Shown here in pieces: positions 1-8,221 of a DNA stretch of 64,000 nucleotides. Positions within the stretch are counted from its first letter, which is position 1. Every line of letters starts with the position of its first letter. A model generated the notes under the pieces. It was not told the DNA's origin. It saw nothing but the letters and a program-made list of their open reading frames with translations, and did not search any database. Made by a program: the position numbers and the translations under genes. Source of the DNA: Halobacillus litoralis (lineage in GTDB: Bacteria; Bacillota; Bacilli; Bacillales; Halobacillaceae); the NCBI RefSeq assembly GCF_009856445.1, contig NZ_WMFA01000003.1:1-64000 (forward strand), read 5' to 3'.

Positions 1-48
1 AACAACTTTCTTCTTAACTTCTTCAGGATAATGAACTTTTTTACCCAT
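1..48 (-). CDS. N-terminus of probable IS3-family transposase OrfA (cut by window edge)
   Basis: Sixteen codons read leftward from an ATG at 48 that has a strong GGAGGTG ribosome binding site. The peptide starts MGKKVHYPEEVKKKVV, which resembles the basic start of the helix-turn-helix OrfA proteins of IS3-type elements in Bacillaceae. The upstream 50-120 stretch carries an imperfect AAACACCT/AGGTGTTT inverted repeat that could belong to the element's end. Only 16 residues are visible, so the family call rests on memory of similar starts, and whether the element is intact cannot be judged. Confidence 0.42.
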   Translation of the reverse strand, partial: MGKKVHYPEEVKKKVV

Positions 49-242
49 AAGAAAAACACCTCCAAGTGTAAGTAGTATTACAACTTTGAAGGTGTTTTAT
101 TAAGTCTCATTTTATTAGGTCACTCTATTTTTTATGAAGGGGGTTTTTTTATAGAAAAGGTGGCTTTCTGTTCATTTATCCCCGAGTGTACTATGATGAA
201 AATAGGTTATTTTTGTCTATTTATGTAAAGGGGGAGGTAAAT

Positions 243-2246
243 ATGAAGTGGTGGCGATTCATGTTTGTCGGAATTGGAATAATTTTATTACTGGCGGGTT
301 GCTCGGATCAACCAAGGCCGGAAGATGCTTTTCAATCCTATATGGAGAGTTGGGAGAATGGTGAATATGAAAAAATGTATGAGGATCTCAGTGAGAATTC
401 AAAGCAGCTTTTGAATAAAGAGGAATTTGTTGATCGTTATACAACAATTTATGAAGGAATTGATATGGCGAACCTCTCATTTACATACGAACTTCCAGAA
501 GAAGAACAAGAGTATGAAACCGAAGATACGCCTTCCTTTGAATTTAAAGGTACGTTGGATTCGTTAGGAGGGGCCATTGAGTTTTCCAACATGACAACCC
601 TCGTCTATGAAGAAGAGGAGGAGAATGACGATGCTCGCTGGGCAGTGCAGTGGAACTCTTCTATGATTTTTCCTCAAATGGAAGAAGGAGACGAGGTAAG
701 AGCCTGGACCCTGGATCCTAAGCGTGGTGAAATGTTTGATGCAAATGGGAGTCCGCTGGCTGTCAACGGAGGTGTCCTTAATGTCGGTATCGTACCCGGC
801 TGGATGGAAGAAAACACGGAAGAAGAAACAGAAAAACTAAAAAAAGCGGTCGCTGAAATTTTGGATACAACCATAGAGCATATTGATCAACAGTTGAATC
901 AATCCTGGGTTGCAGCAGATACGTTCGTACCTGTGGGAGCTGTCGCTGAAAATGATGAAGAGACGATCAAGGCACTTAAGGATGATGAACTGCCCCGGGG
1001 AGTGAAATTCCAACCGGATCAAGAAGCAAGAAGCTACCCATTAGGAGAGGCAGCCGCTCATTTAATTGGATATGTAGGTCCGATTCAAGCGGAGGAACTT
1101 GAAGAGTTGGAAAGTGAAGGTTATACAGCGGCTGATCAACTTGGAAAAACCGGACTTGAAAGTGTTCTTGAAGAGCAATTGAGAGGGGAGGAAGGTGGAA
1201 AAGTCGTTATTCAGACAGACGAGGGAGAAACGAAAGAAGTCTTAGCTGAAACAGAGGCAAAGGATGGAAAAGATTTCAACCTGACCATATCGTCGGAAGT
1301 GCAGAAATCCCTACATAGACAATTGTCGGGAGAGTCAGGAGCTGCTTCTGCCATCAATCCAATGACAGGTGATGTCCTTGCTCTAGTCAGCGCCCCTGCT
1401 TATGATCCGAATGCGATTGTCCTCGGACGTAACGAAAAGTCGACCTTGAACAAATTCAACCGCACCTATTCACCTGGATCCACATTCAAGCCGATCACAG
1501 CAGCCATCGGCCTTGAACAAGGAGTCATTACACCAGAAGAAGAGCTCTCGATTAAGGGAACGACCTATGAGCAGAACGGATACACGGTGACAAGGGTGGC
1601 AGGAGCGGCTGAAGATGAACAAGTGAATCTTAGAGACGCACTCGTTCGTTCCGACAATATCTATTTTGCCCGCAAAATCCTCGAAATTGGTGGAGAAACC
1701 TTCCTCCAGGAAACTCGTGAGTTCGGCTTTGGGGAGGACCTTCCGTTGACTTTCCCGATAGAAAGTTCCCAGTTGCTGAACGGAGATGCATTTGAACGGG
1801 ACGCGTTACTCGGGGACACGGGTTTTGGACAAGGGGAGATTCAAATGAGCAGCCTTCACTTAGCACTCACTTATACCCCCTTCGTGACAGGAGGAGACCT
1901 CATGAAACCAAGGTTGGTCTCTTCTGAAGAAGTAGGGCAGGTATGGCATGAGAAAGTGATGAGTGAAGAGACAGCTTCAATCGTAAAGAATGACTTGAAA
2001 GCTGTGGTCGATGACCCAGCAGGGACCGCTTATAAGCCCGTCGAAAAAGGGTTGAATCTTGCGGGGAAAACGGGAACGGCAGAATTGAAAAAATCCCAGG
2101 AGGAGGATGGACAGGAGAATGGATGGTTCATCGCCTGGGATACTGAGAACAGGGACCTTATGGTGTCCATGATGATTGAAGAGGCTGAAGGCGGCAGCCA
2201 CTATGTTGTACCGAAAGTGAAAGATGTTTTCAGTGATTTGCAATAA
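243..2246 (+). CDS. pbpC: Penicillin-binding lipoprotein, PBP3/PbpC type (class B transpeptidase)
   Basis: A 667-residue class B penicillin-binding protein that would cross-link peptidoglycan outside the membrane. An open frame begins at 186, but ATG 243 follows GGGGGAGG and gives a lipoprotein signal with lipobox LLAGC, so 243 is preferred. Domains in order: lipoprotein signal (1-20), NTF2-like MecA-N domain (about 25-135), PBP dimerisation domain (about 150-310), transpeptidase domain (about 345-660). All three active-site motifs are present: STFK with nucleophile Ser413, SDN at 470-472, and KTG at 609-611. Length and architecture match B. subtilis PbpC (PBP3, about 668 aa), a low-affinity type related to MecA. 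The gene stands alone and converges on the cyanophycinase gene across a shared terminator. Confidence 0.9.
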   Translation: MKWWRFMFVGIGIILLLAGCSDQPRPEDAFQSYMESWENGEYEKMYEDLSENSKQLLNKEEFVDRYTTIYEGIDMANLSFTYELPEEEQEYETEDTPSFEFKGTLDSLGGAIEFSNMTTLVYEEEEENDDARWAVQWNSSMIFPQMEEGDEVRAWTLDPKRGEMFDANGSPLAVNGGVLNVGIVPGWMEENTEEETEKLKKAVAEILDTTIEHIDQQLNQSWVAADTFVPVGAVAENDEETIKALKDDELPRGVKFQPDQEARSYPLGEAAAHLIGYVGPIQAEELEELESEGYTAADQLGKTGLESVLEEQLRGEEGGKVVIQTDEGETKEVLAETEAKDGKDFNLTISSEVQKSLHRQLSGESGAASAINPMTGDVLALVSAPAYDPNAIVLGRNEKSTLNKFNRTYSPGSTFKPITAAIGLEQGVITPEEELSIKGTTYEQNGYTVTRVAGAAEDEQVNLRDALVRSDNIYFARKILEIGGETFLQETREFGFGEDLPLTFPIESSQLLNGDAFERDALLGDTGFGQGEIQMSSLHLALTYTPFVTGGDLMKPRLVSSEEVGQVWHEKVMSEETASIVKNDLKAVVDDPAGTAYKPVEKGLNLAGKTGTAELKKSQEEDGQENGWFIAWDTENRDLMVSMMIEEAEGGSHYVVPKVKDVFSDLQ

Positions 2247-2286
2247 AACAAAAGGTTCTTCCCTTCCCCGGGAAGAACCTTTTGTT
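2247..2286. terminator. Bidirectional intrinsic terminator between convergent genes
   Basis: A perfect 17-bp inverted repeat (AACAAAAGGTTCTTCCC and its complement) with a 6-nt loop starts right after the pbpC stop codon. The arms end in A-rich/T-rich runs on both strands, so it can stop both pbpC and the opposing cyanophycinase-like gene. Confidence 0.85.
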
Positions 2287-2332
2287 ATTGGTTTATAACC
2301 TTTATGGCCTCGAAAAGAATGGTGTCTTTTTC

Positions 2333-4852
2333 TTAACGGTCTTGGATGTTCACTTCTACTGGTTGAATATCCAAATAGACATGCAAGTAAGAATAGTCAT
2401 CCTTGCTGCCATCCTTGTATCCCCAGAATCCCTCTGTGTCTTCTTCTTCTCTGAAGGTCAATTCGAAACCTTTCCCTTTATGAAAACTGTAGCTTTTCAC
2501 CTGTGTTTCGCGAACGTTGTCCAATAGAGCATAGGATAGATAGTTGTTCAAGTTTGCATGAGGAGTCAGCACACCTGAGTGTGGAGCCGCTTCATAATCG
2601 AAATACTCGTAGTCTTTAGTTGATACTTTATGGTCACTGATCGAGAATTCGTTCGTGTTAAGGTTCAGTTGATCGCCGGAAGTAAGCCAGGATAGACGGA
2701 TCCCTTCGTAACCTTTCCACCCGTCGTTTTCTTCTTGATCATTGATATCGATGACAGAAACCCCTGCACGCCCGACTACACTTAAAGCATTTTCTTTGTT
2801 GTCCAGAATTAGAGCGGTATCCTCATCAATGCCATAGGAATATTCATCTGTTTCCCCATGAGCAGCGTCTGTCGCAATCAGACGACCTAGTCGTGCTTTA
2901 TTATCAAAATGCTGGTCGATGATTCCGTAAGGGAAGAACCCCAGTCCTTTTTCAAGATAAGCAGGGCCGCCTTCCTGCTGGGACATGCTGTCATAGGTTT
3001 TTGTAAATCCTTTGCTTAATGTATCAAAGCTTCCACCACCCGCAAGCATAACGTCGCTCATAATGGCTGCTCCTGCACTGGTCCCTCCTAATACGGCTCC
3101 TTCCTCGTAAATGGTCCATAAGCTTTCTAGGACTTTAGATTGGGATCCATCATCATTCAGCAGGGAGGCGGTAATATCGGTCTGATCGCCACCGACAAAC
3201 CATATCGCGTCATAGCTTTTTACTTGGTCTGCCAATTCCTCATCATTCCGGTTCTTTAACCAATGACTTTCATCTTCTTTTGTGTTCTTAAAGTCATGAT
3301 TCGATAGAGGAAGGATCTCTATTTTATCCGGATGGACTCCATAGGAAATTAAGTCTTCCCTGAATTGGTGGGAACTTTTGAGACTTGAACTTGCAGCAGG
3401 AATGATTCCATATTTCCCATCCTCACCTGCCCTTGAGATGAACGCTTCGTAAACTTCTTCGTTTGAGCTTCCTAAAGCACCACCTGCCATAACCAACGAC
3501 CCTTTAGTATCAGCCTTGAAGGAAGAGTCCGGCGCGGTGAACGAGGAGGGCTGAAACGCTTCGAAAAGGTCTGCCTCGTCTTTAAACTGTACATTCACAG
3601 GGATCGCATCCATCGTGACATGAGTGATCGAATAGGAATCTTTTTGACCATCTTCATATCCCCAGTACCCTTTCGTATCCGCTGTCTGTTTAAAAGTAAG
3701 TTTAAACCCTTCCCCTGAATTGTCATAGAGGTAACTTTCTACTTTATCAGCGGCTGCGTTATCTACAAGAGAGTAGGAAAGATAATTCGGCAGTGTACCA
3801 TAGGAAGTCAGAACACCAGTAGCCGGTAGAGGTTCAAAATTGAAATACTCATTGCCTGTCGTTTCGAGGCTGCGTGCTTCATCTATGTGAAAGCTTTTAT
3901 CCTCTACGTTGACGTGATCTCCTGCTGCGAGGTAGCTTAAGTCCAATCCATTTATGGAATCACCTTCCACAGTAGCTTGGGAAACATCAACAACTGTGAG
4001 GGTACTTCTACCAATCACTTCAATGGTTTTTTCTTTGTTAGATACTACCATTGCGGTGTCTTCATCAATTCCATAGGCGTAGTTCCCCTGGTTTTCATAC
4101 TTCAACGCAGTGGCGGCTAACCTGCCGAGCCTTGATCGTTCGCTGAAATGTTGATCCACAATTCCCCATTGAAAGAACCCGAGACCTTGCTCAATGTAAA
4201 CAGGGACAGACTCCTCGGAAGGATTTGAAACATCTTCGTAAATGAAGGATTGATTGAATCCACCAAGGCTGTCTCCCCCTGTGATCATGACATCACTCAT
4301 GATGGCAGCTCCTGCGCTTGTCCCGCCAAGAACGGCTCCATCCTTGTAGATCTCCCAAATCGCTTCAAGGGCTTTGGTTTTCTTTCCGTTCGACTTGAGA
4401 AGAGTGTCGGTGATTTTTAATTGATCTCCTCCGACAAACCAAAGGCCTGTAAGATCCTTGATTTGATCGGACACTTTATTCTTTTGAGCGTTGCTTTTCC
4501 ATTTTCGTTCATTTGCTTCTGTGTCTTTAAAGTCGTGGTTCGATAATTCAAGAATTTCCACATCTGATGGGCTCACTCCGTAAGTGACCATATCTTCTTT
4601 GAACTGTTGGGAGGATTTCAAGGAGCCTGAAGCGGCTGGGACGATACCGATGCGTGCGTTTTCTTCTCCTCCAGCAAGGTTGATAAATTCCTTATACACG
4701 TCACTGTTGCTTGAGCCAAGAGCACCTACTACAATGACCAAGTTCCCTTTAATTTCCTCTTTTTCACTTTTTCCTGCTGAGACGGAAGGGACGAAAGACG
4801 AAAAAGTCATAACCGTGACGAATACTATGAACAGCCATTTTCGATTGTGCAT
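2333..4852 (-). CDS. Secreted tandem-duplicated cyanophycinase-like peptidase (family S51)
   Basis: An 839-residue exported protein made of two complete copies of one unit (about 31-430 and 447-839). A signal peptide ends near ALA-type site SVSAG (residue 27). Each copy has the S51/cyanophycinase signature: GGDQ (141-144 in copy 1), nucleophile motif GGTSAGAA (Ser179 in copy 1), and a DQHF histidine motif, so both active sites look intact. Each copy is also followed by its own accessory beta-rich segment containing NYLSY and GYWGY/GFWGY. Typical cyanophycinases are about 270-400 residues, so this is a whole-unit duplication. Family members hydrolyse Asp-Arg dipeptide polymers; no cyanophycin synthetase is present, whereas a poly-gamma-glutamate operon is divergent next door, so the substrate is uncertain. 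Ribosome binding site GAAAGGAG precedes the ATG. Confidence 0.85.
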   Translation of the reverse strand: MHNRKWLFIVFVTVMTFSSFVPSVSAGKSEKEEIKGNLVIVVGALGSSNSDVYKEFINLAGGEENARIGIVPAASGSLKSSQQFKEDMVTYGVSPSDVEILELSNHDFKDTEANERKWKSNAQKNKVSDQIKDLTGLWFVGGDQLKITDTLLKSNGKKTKALEAIWEIYKDGAVLGGTSAGAAIMSDVMITGGDSLGGFNQSFIYEDVSNPSEESVPVYIEQGLGFFQWGIVDQHFSERSRLGRLAATALKYENQGNYAYGIDEDTAMVVSNKEKTIEVIGRSTLTVVDVSQATVEGDSINGLDLSYLAAGDHVNVEDKSFHIDEARSLETTGNEYFNFEPLPATGVLTSYGTLPNYLSYSLVDNAAADKVESYLYDNSGEGFKLTFKQTADTKGYWGYEDGQKDSYSITHVTMDAIPVNVQFKDEADLFEAFQPSSFTAPDSSFKADTKGSLVMAGGALGSSNEEVYEAFISRAGEDGKYGIIPAASSSLKSSHQFREDLISYGVHPDKIEILPLSNHDFKNTKEDESHWLKNRNDEELADQVKSYDAIWFVGGDQTDITASLLNDDGSQSKVLESLWTIYEEGAVLGGTSAGAAIMSDVMLAGGGSFDTLSKGFTKTYDSMSQQEGGPAYLEKGLGFFPYGIIDQHFDNKARLGRLIATDAAHGETDEYSYGIDEDTALILDNKENALSVVGRAGVSVIDINDQEENDGWKGYEGIRLSWLTSGDQLNLNTNEFSISDHKVSTKDYEYFDYEAAPHSGVLTPHANLNNYLSYALLDNVRETQVKSYSFHKGKGFELTFREEEDTEGFWGYKDGSKDDYSYLHVYLDIQPVEVNIQDR

Positions 4853-5085
4853 CGTTCATGCTCCTTTCAAATTTTCTATTCAATATTTATCAAGCAACTT
4901 TCATGCCAAAAAAGAGGAGGCGTTAAGAATAAGGGTTTATGATTTATTGGGTATTAATGGCTGTAATAGAAAAACTGTATTAGCACCTATTGTTCTTCTG
5001 GGAATGGATAGGGGGAGTCTTGGTTTAAAAAATATCTTTACAAAAGTATTTTGAAAATTCCAATTAAAAATCTACCATTAGGGTA

Positions 5086-5094
5086 TGGTAATAT
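5086..5094 (+). promoter_or_regulatory. Possible extended -10 promoter for the pgs operon
   Basis: The 346-nt gap between the divergent cyanophycinase and pgsB genes holds no convincing gene. The best promoter-like signal is TGGTAATAT (TG-n-TAATAT), about 105 nt before pgsB, with a weak TTAAAA 19 nt upstream in place of a -35 box. No operator was recognised. Confidence 0.35.
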
Positions 5095-5198
5095 ACTAGG
5101 ACTTATGCCGAGTGGTGGCGTTTGTTGTAATAATCTGTTAGTTTTAGAGAAGATGAGTTCATGGTATCTTTGGAACTAGATAAGGATGTGAAATGTGA

Positions 5199-6467
5199 GT
5201 GGATGAGTTAGCGTACCTGATGATCTTCTTTGTTGTTGTGCTCGTTATAGGTCTTTGGGAAAAATATAAGCTTGATCGTCGTCTGAAAAAAATCCCCACC
5301 AGGATCCTCGTCAATGGAATTCGTGGGAAGTCAACGGTCACCCGTCTTGTTATGGGCATTCTTAAACAGGATGGGCAGAAAGTAGTTGGAAAAACGACAG
5401 GGACGTCAGCACGGATGTTTTATTGGGATAAGGATGAGGAAGAACCGATTGTCCGTGGTCTGCAAGGTCCGAACATTAATGAACAAATGAGGATCACGGA
5501 GCAAGTGGTGAAACGACGTGCAGATGCTTTTGTCAGTGAATGTATGGCTGTGAATCCGGAATATCAGCAGGTCTTCCAGGAGCGGCTGGTTAAGGCGAAC
5601 ATTACAATCATCGCCAATGTCATTGAAGACCATATGGATGTAATGGGTCCGACGCTTGATGATATAGCGGAAGCTTTCGGCTCGACCATTCCGGAGAACG
5701 GTTACGTCATCATACCGGAAACCCCCTATCAGAAGTATTTTGAGAAAATCGCACGCCAGAAGAATTCGAAAGTCGTCGTTGCGGATGAAAGCTGGATAGA
5801 CGAAGCATACTTGCAGAAGTTCCCATTCATGATTTTTCCTCAAAACGCAGCCCTTGCGATGGCTGTTGCGGAAATTTTGGATATCGATCGTGAAGTTGCG
5901 CTTGAGGGAATGCTGCAGGCACCTGTCGATCCAGGAGCGATGCGTGTCCATCGTTTCGGTAAGGAAGAAGCGCCTAAATACTTCTTTAACGGTTTCGCTG
6001 CGAATGACACGACATCAACGTTGAACATCTGGGAAAGAATCCAGCAGTTGGATTACCCCGACCAGGAGCGTACAATCGTCATGAGCTGCCGGAGTGACAG
6101 AGTAGAGCGGACGATTGATTTCGCTGAAAATGTCCTGCCCCATATTGAAATGGAGCGGTTGATTGTCATGGGAGAAAGTGTGTGGCCGATTACGAAAGCC
6201 TATGAAGAAGGCAAAATCAGGCCTCTTAATCTTATAAACCTGGAAAAAGCATCGACGGAAGTTATTGTCGATCAATTGAAAGAACTTCCGGATGATAGTG
6301 TCATCTACGGAATCGGTAACATCGTCGGAGCTGGTGAGAAGGTGGCAGCGGCTGTCGAAGAGCTTGAATTCCGCCCTTCTTCCCGAGAAGAAACGGGATG
6401 GGAGATCATGGAAGAATCGGAAGGAAGCCGATCATTTACTCGTAAGGTTTTGCAGACGAACAAATAA
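5199..6467 (+). CDS. pgsB: Poly-gamma-glutamate synthase subunit PgsB/CapB
   Basis: The 422-residue ATP-dependent amide ligase of the poly-gamma-glutamate synthase complex, related to Mur ligases. It starts at GTG 5199 behind AAGGATG. An N-terminal hydrophobic segment (about 5-22) anchors it, followed by the P-loop NGIRGKSTVTRL (about 39-50) and the conserved stretches GKTTGTSARM, SECMAVNPEYQ, EDHMDVMGPTLDDIAEAF and NGFAANDTTSTLNIW. Sequence tracks B. subtilis PgsB (393 aa) throughout, with about 30 extra C-terminal residues. It is first in a tight operon with pgsC, pgsA and a gamma-glutamyltransferase, the order of capB-C-A-D in Bacillus anthracis. Confidence 0.95.
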   Translation: MDELAYLMIFFVVVLVIGLWEKYKLDRRLKKIPTRILVNGIRGKSTVTRLVMGILKQDGQKVVGKTTGTSARMFYWDKDEEEPIVRGLQGPNINEQMRITEQVVKRRADAFVSECMAVNPEYQQVFQERLVKANITIIANVIEDHMDVMGPTLDDIAEAFGSTIPENGYVIIPETPYQKYFEKIARQKNSKVVVADESWIDEAYLQKFPFMIFPQNAALAMAVAEILDIDREVALEGMLQAPVDPGAMRVHRFGKEEAPKYFFNGFAANDTTSTLNIWERIQQLDYPDQERTIVMSCRSDRVERTIDFAENVLPHIEMERLIVMGESVWPITKAYEEGKIRPLNLINLEKASTEVIVDQLKELPDDSVIYGIGNIVGAGEKVAAAVEELEFRPSSREETGWEIMEESEGSRSFTRKVLQTNK

Positions 6468-6488
6468 CGGTAGGGAGTTGGAGTTCAC

Positions 6489-6938
6489 GTGTTCGGTACT
6501 GATTTATATATCGCGATTGTCATAGGTGTTTTATTAAGCTTGTTGTATGCAGAAAAAACAGGAATCGTGCCCGCGGGTCTGGTTGTCCCGGGCTACATAG
6601 CGTTGATATTCGATCAAGTGATGTACGTATTAGCTGTTGGATTGATCAGCCTGGTTACATACTTACTCGTTTCTCAAGTTCTATCAAGGTTTACGGTTCT
6701 TTACGGCCGTCGTAAATTTGCTGCGATGTTGACCGTCGGGGTTTTGATGAAGATGTCGATGGATTATTTATATCCCCTCACCCCATTTCCTGTCATGGAA
6801 TTAAGGGGAATTGGAGTCATTGTCCCTGGATTGATCGCAAACTCAATACAGAAGCAGGGAGTGCTGCCTACCTTTAGTGCTACTTTCCTGATTGCGTTCG
6901 CAACGTTTGTATTGATTACGGCGTACCATTTGGTTTAG
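6489..6938 (+). CDS. pgsC: Poly-gamma-glutamate synthase membrane subunit PgsC/CapC
   Basis: A 149-residue integral membrane protein, the same length as B. subtilis PgsC, with the family-conserved EKTGIVPAGLVVPGY and YGRRKFAAML stretches and four to five hydrophobic segments. PgsC works with PgsB as the catalytic core of polymer synthesis and export. The start is GTG 6489 behind GGGAGTTGGAG; it begins 21 nt after pgsB. Confidence 0.95.
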   Translation: MFGTDLYIAIVIGVLLSLLYAEKTGIVPAGLVVPGYIALIFDQVMYVLAVGLISLVTYLLVSQVLSRFTVLYGRRKFAAMLTVGVLMKMSMDYLYPLTPFPVMELRGIGVIVPGLIANSIQKQGVLPTFSATFLIAFATFVLITAYHLV

Positions 6939-6951
6939 AGGAGATTTTTCA

Positions 6952-8208
6952 ATGGAAGAAAAAGACCTTAAATATAAGATGAAAGTATGGACGAAGAAGC
7001 ATAAAAAGAAAGCACCTTTCCATTCCATGGTGCTCGCAGCTCTATTGGCGGTTCCTTTCTTCGGTCACCAATGGATCGATAAACCGGACATGCCACAAGA
7101 GACACGCCCGGATGATGTCGATTTCAGAATTTCGATGGTCGGGGACATGATGCTCGGTCGTCACGTTCGTGATGCCGCTGTCAGGAGTGGCGAACCGATT
7201 GGACGTGTGTTTGATTATGTGACTCCATACTTTAAAGAGTCTGATTATGTCACAGGGAATTTTGAAAACCCGGTCATTGACGCTGAGAATCCTGAAGTTG
7301 AAGCCGTCATGGAAGATTTTGAACTGCGTAATAAGGATATCCATTTGTATGCAGATAAAGGAGCCGAAGAGGCGCTGGTGGATGCTGGTTTCGACTCTGT
7401 CAATCTGGCAAACAACCATATGATGGACTATGGGAATCTTTCATTAGAAGAAACACTTAAACATATGGAAGACCTCGACCTTGACCTCCTGGGAATTGGT
7501 CGTGCATTAGATCCTGCTGAAGGAATGTTTGAGGAAGAGGAAACATTGACCGATGCCGGTGAAATTCATTATTTCGATGCGAACGGAAGAAATATCGCGA
7601 TTCTAGGCTTCACGGATGTGTTTGTTCAGGGTTATAGTGCCAGTGAGTATGTCGGCGGGGTTTTGACGAATGCTGGGCTTGGTGTGCTGCAAAGTAGAAT
7701 CCGTGAAGCGAAAGAGCAGGCAGATATCGTTATGGTTCATACCCACTGGGGAGACGAGTACCAGGTCGGTTCAAATGATACACAGGAAACACTTGCGTAT
7801 TTGATGACCGATATGGGAGCGGACGTCATTATCGGCCACCACTCTCACGTGCTTGAACCCATCACTCGTGTACATATCGAGAGAGACCCGGATGATCCAC
7901 AGAGTGAAGATAAGACGTCGATCGTCATGAACAGTCTTGGGAATTTCGTCTTCGACCAGGGATGGTCGCGAACGAAAGACTCGACCCTTGCTCAACTTGA
8001 CTTTTTACAGGGTGGAGGAGCAGAACTTTCTTTCATACCTATGCAAATATCCGATACGAGACCAAGGGAAACAGATGGAATATTGAAGCCGTTCCGTGAT
8101 TATCGTATTTTCCGGACGCTTAGAAAAGAACTGGACGATCAACTATGGCGGATGGAAGACGGCAGACTTGTCATCGATTTGAAAAAAGCCGGCGTCATTG
8201 AAGGATAG
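6952..8208 (+). CDS. pgsA: Poly-gamma-glutamate synthesis protein PgsA/CapA
   Basis: A 418-residue membrane-anchored protein with a cytoplasmic basic N-terminus, one transmembrane helix (about 24-42) and a large extracellular metallophosphoesterase-fold CapA domain (about 55-370). Visible domain motifs are MVGDMMLGRHV, NLANNHMMDYG, THWGDEYQ, GHHSHVLEP and NSLGNFVFDQ. CapA/PgsA is needed for polymer transport or elongation with PgsBC. It starts 13 nt after pgsC behind GAGGAG and runs directly into the next gene. Confidence 0.93.
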   Translation: MEEKDLKYKMKVWTKKHKKKAPFHSMVLAALLAVPFFGHQWIDKPDMPQETRPDDVDFRISMVGDMMLGRHVRDAAVRSGEPIGRVFDYVTPYFKESDYVTGNFENPVIDAENPEVEAVMEDFELRNKDIHLYADKGAEEALVDAGFDSVNLANNHMMDYGNLSLEETLKHMEDLDLDLLGIGRALDPAEGMFEEEETLTDAGEIHYFDANGRNIAILGFTDVFVQGYSASEYVGGVLTNAGLGVLQSRIREAKEQADIVMVHTHWGDEYQVGSNDTQETLAYLMTDMGADVIIGHHSHVLEPITRVHIERDPDDPQSEDKTSIVMNSLGNFVFDQGWSRTKDSTLAQLDFLQGGGAELSFIPMQISDTRPRETDGILKPFRDYRIFRTLRKELDDQLWRMEDGRLVIDLKKAGVIEG

Positions 8209-8221
8209 GAGGTCCGCAGGT

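Noticed and set aside
1-185. Possible complete insertion-sequence end
   Set aside because: Only one edge is visible, and no terminal repeat pair or target duplication can be checked, so only the OrfA start is listed.
4584-5054. Plus-strand frame spanning the start of the cyanophycinase gene
   Set aside because: Two thirds lies antisense to the secreted peptidase; the rest has no recognisable content.
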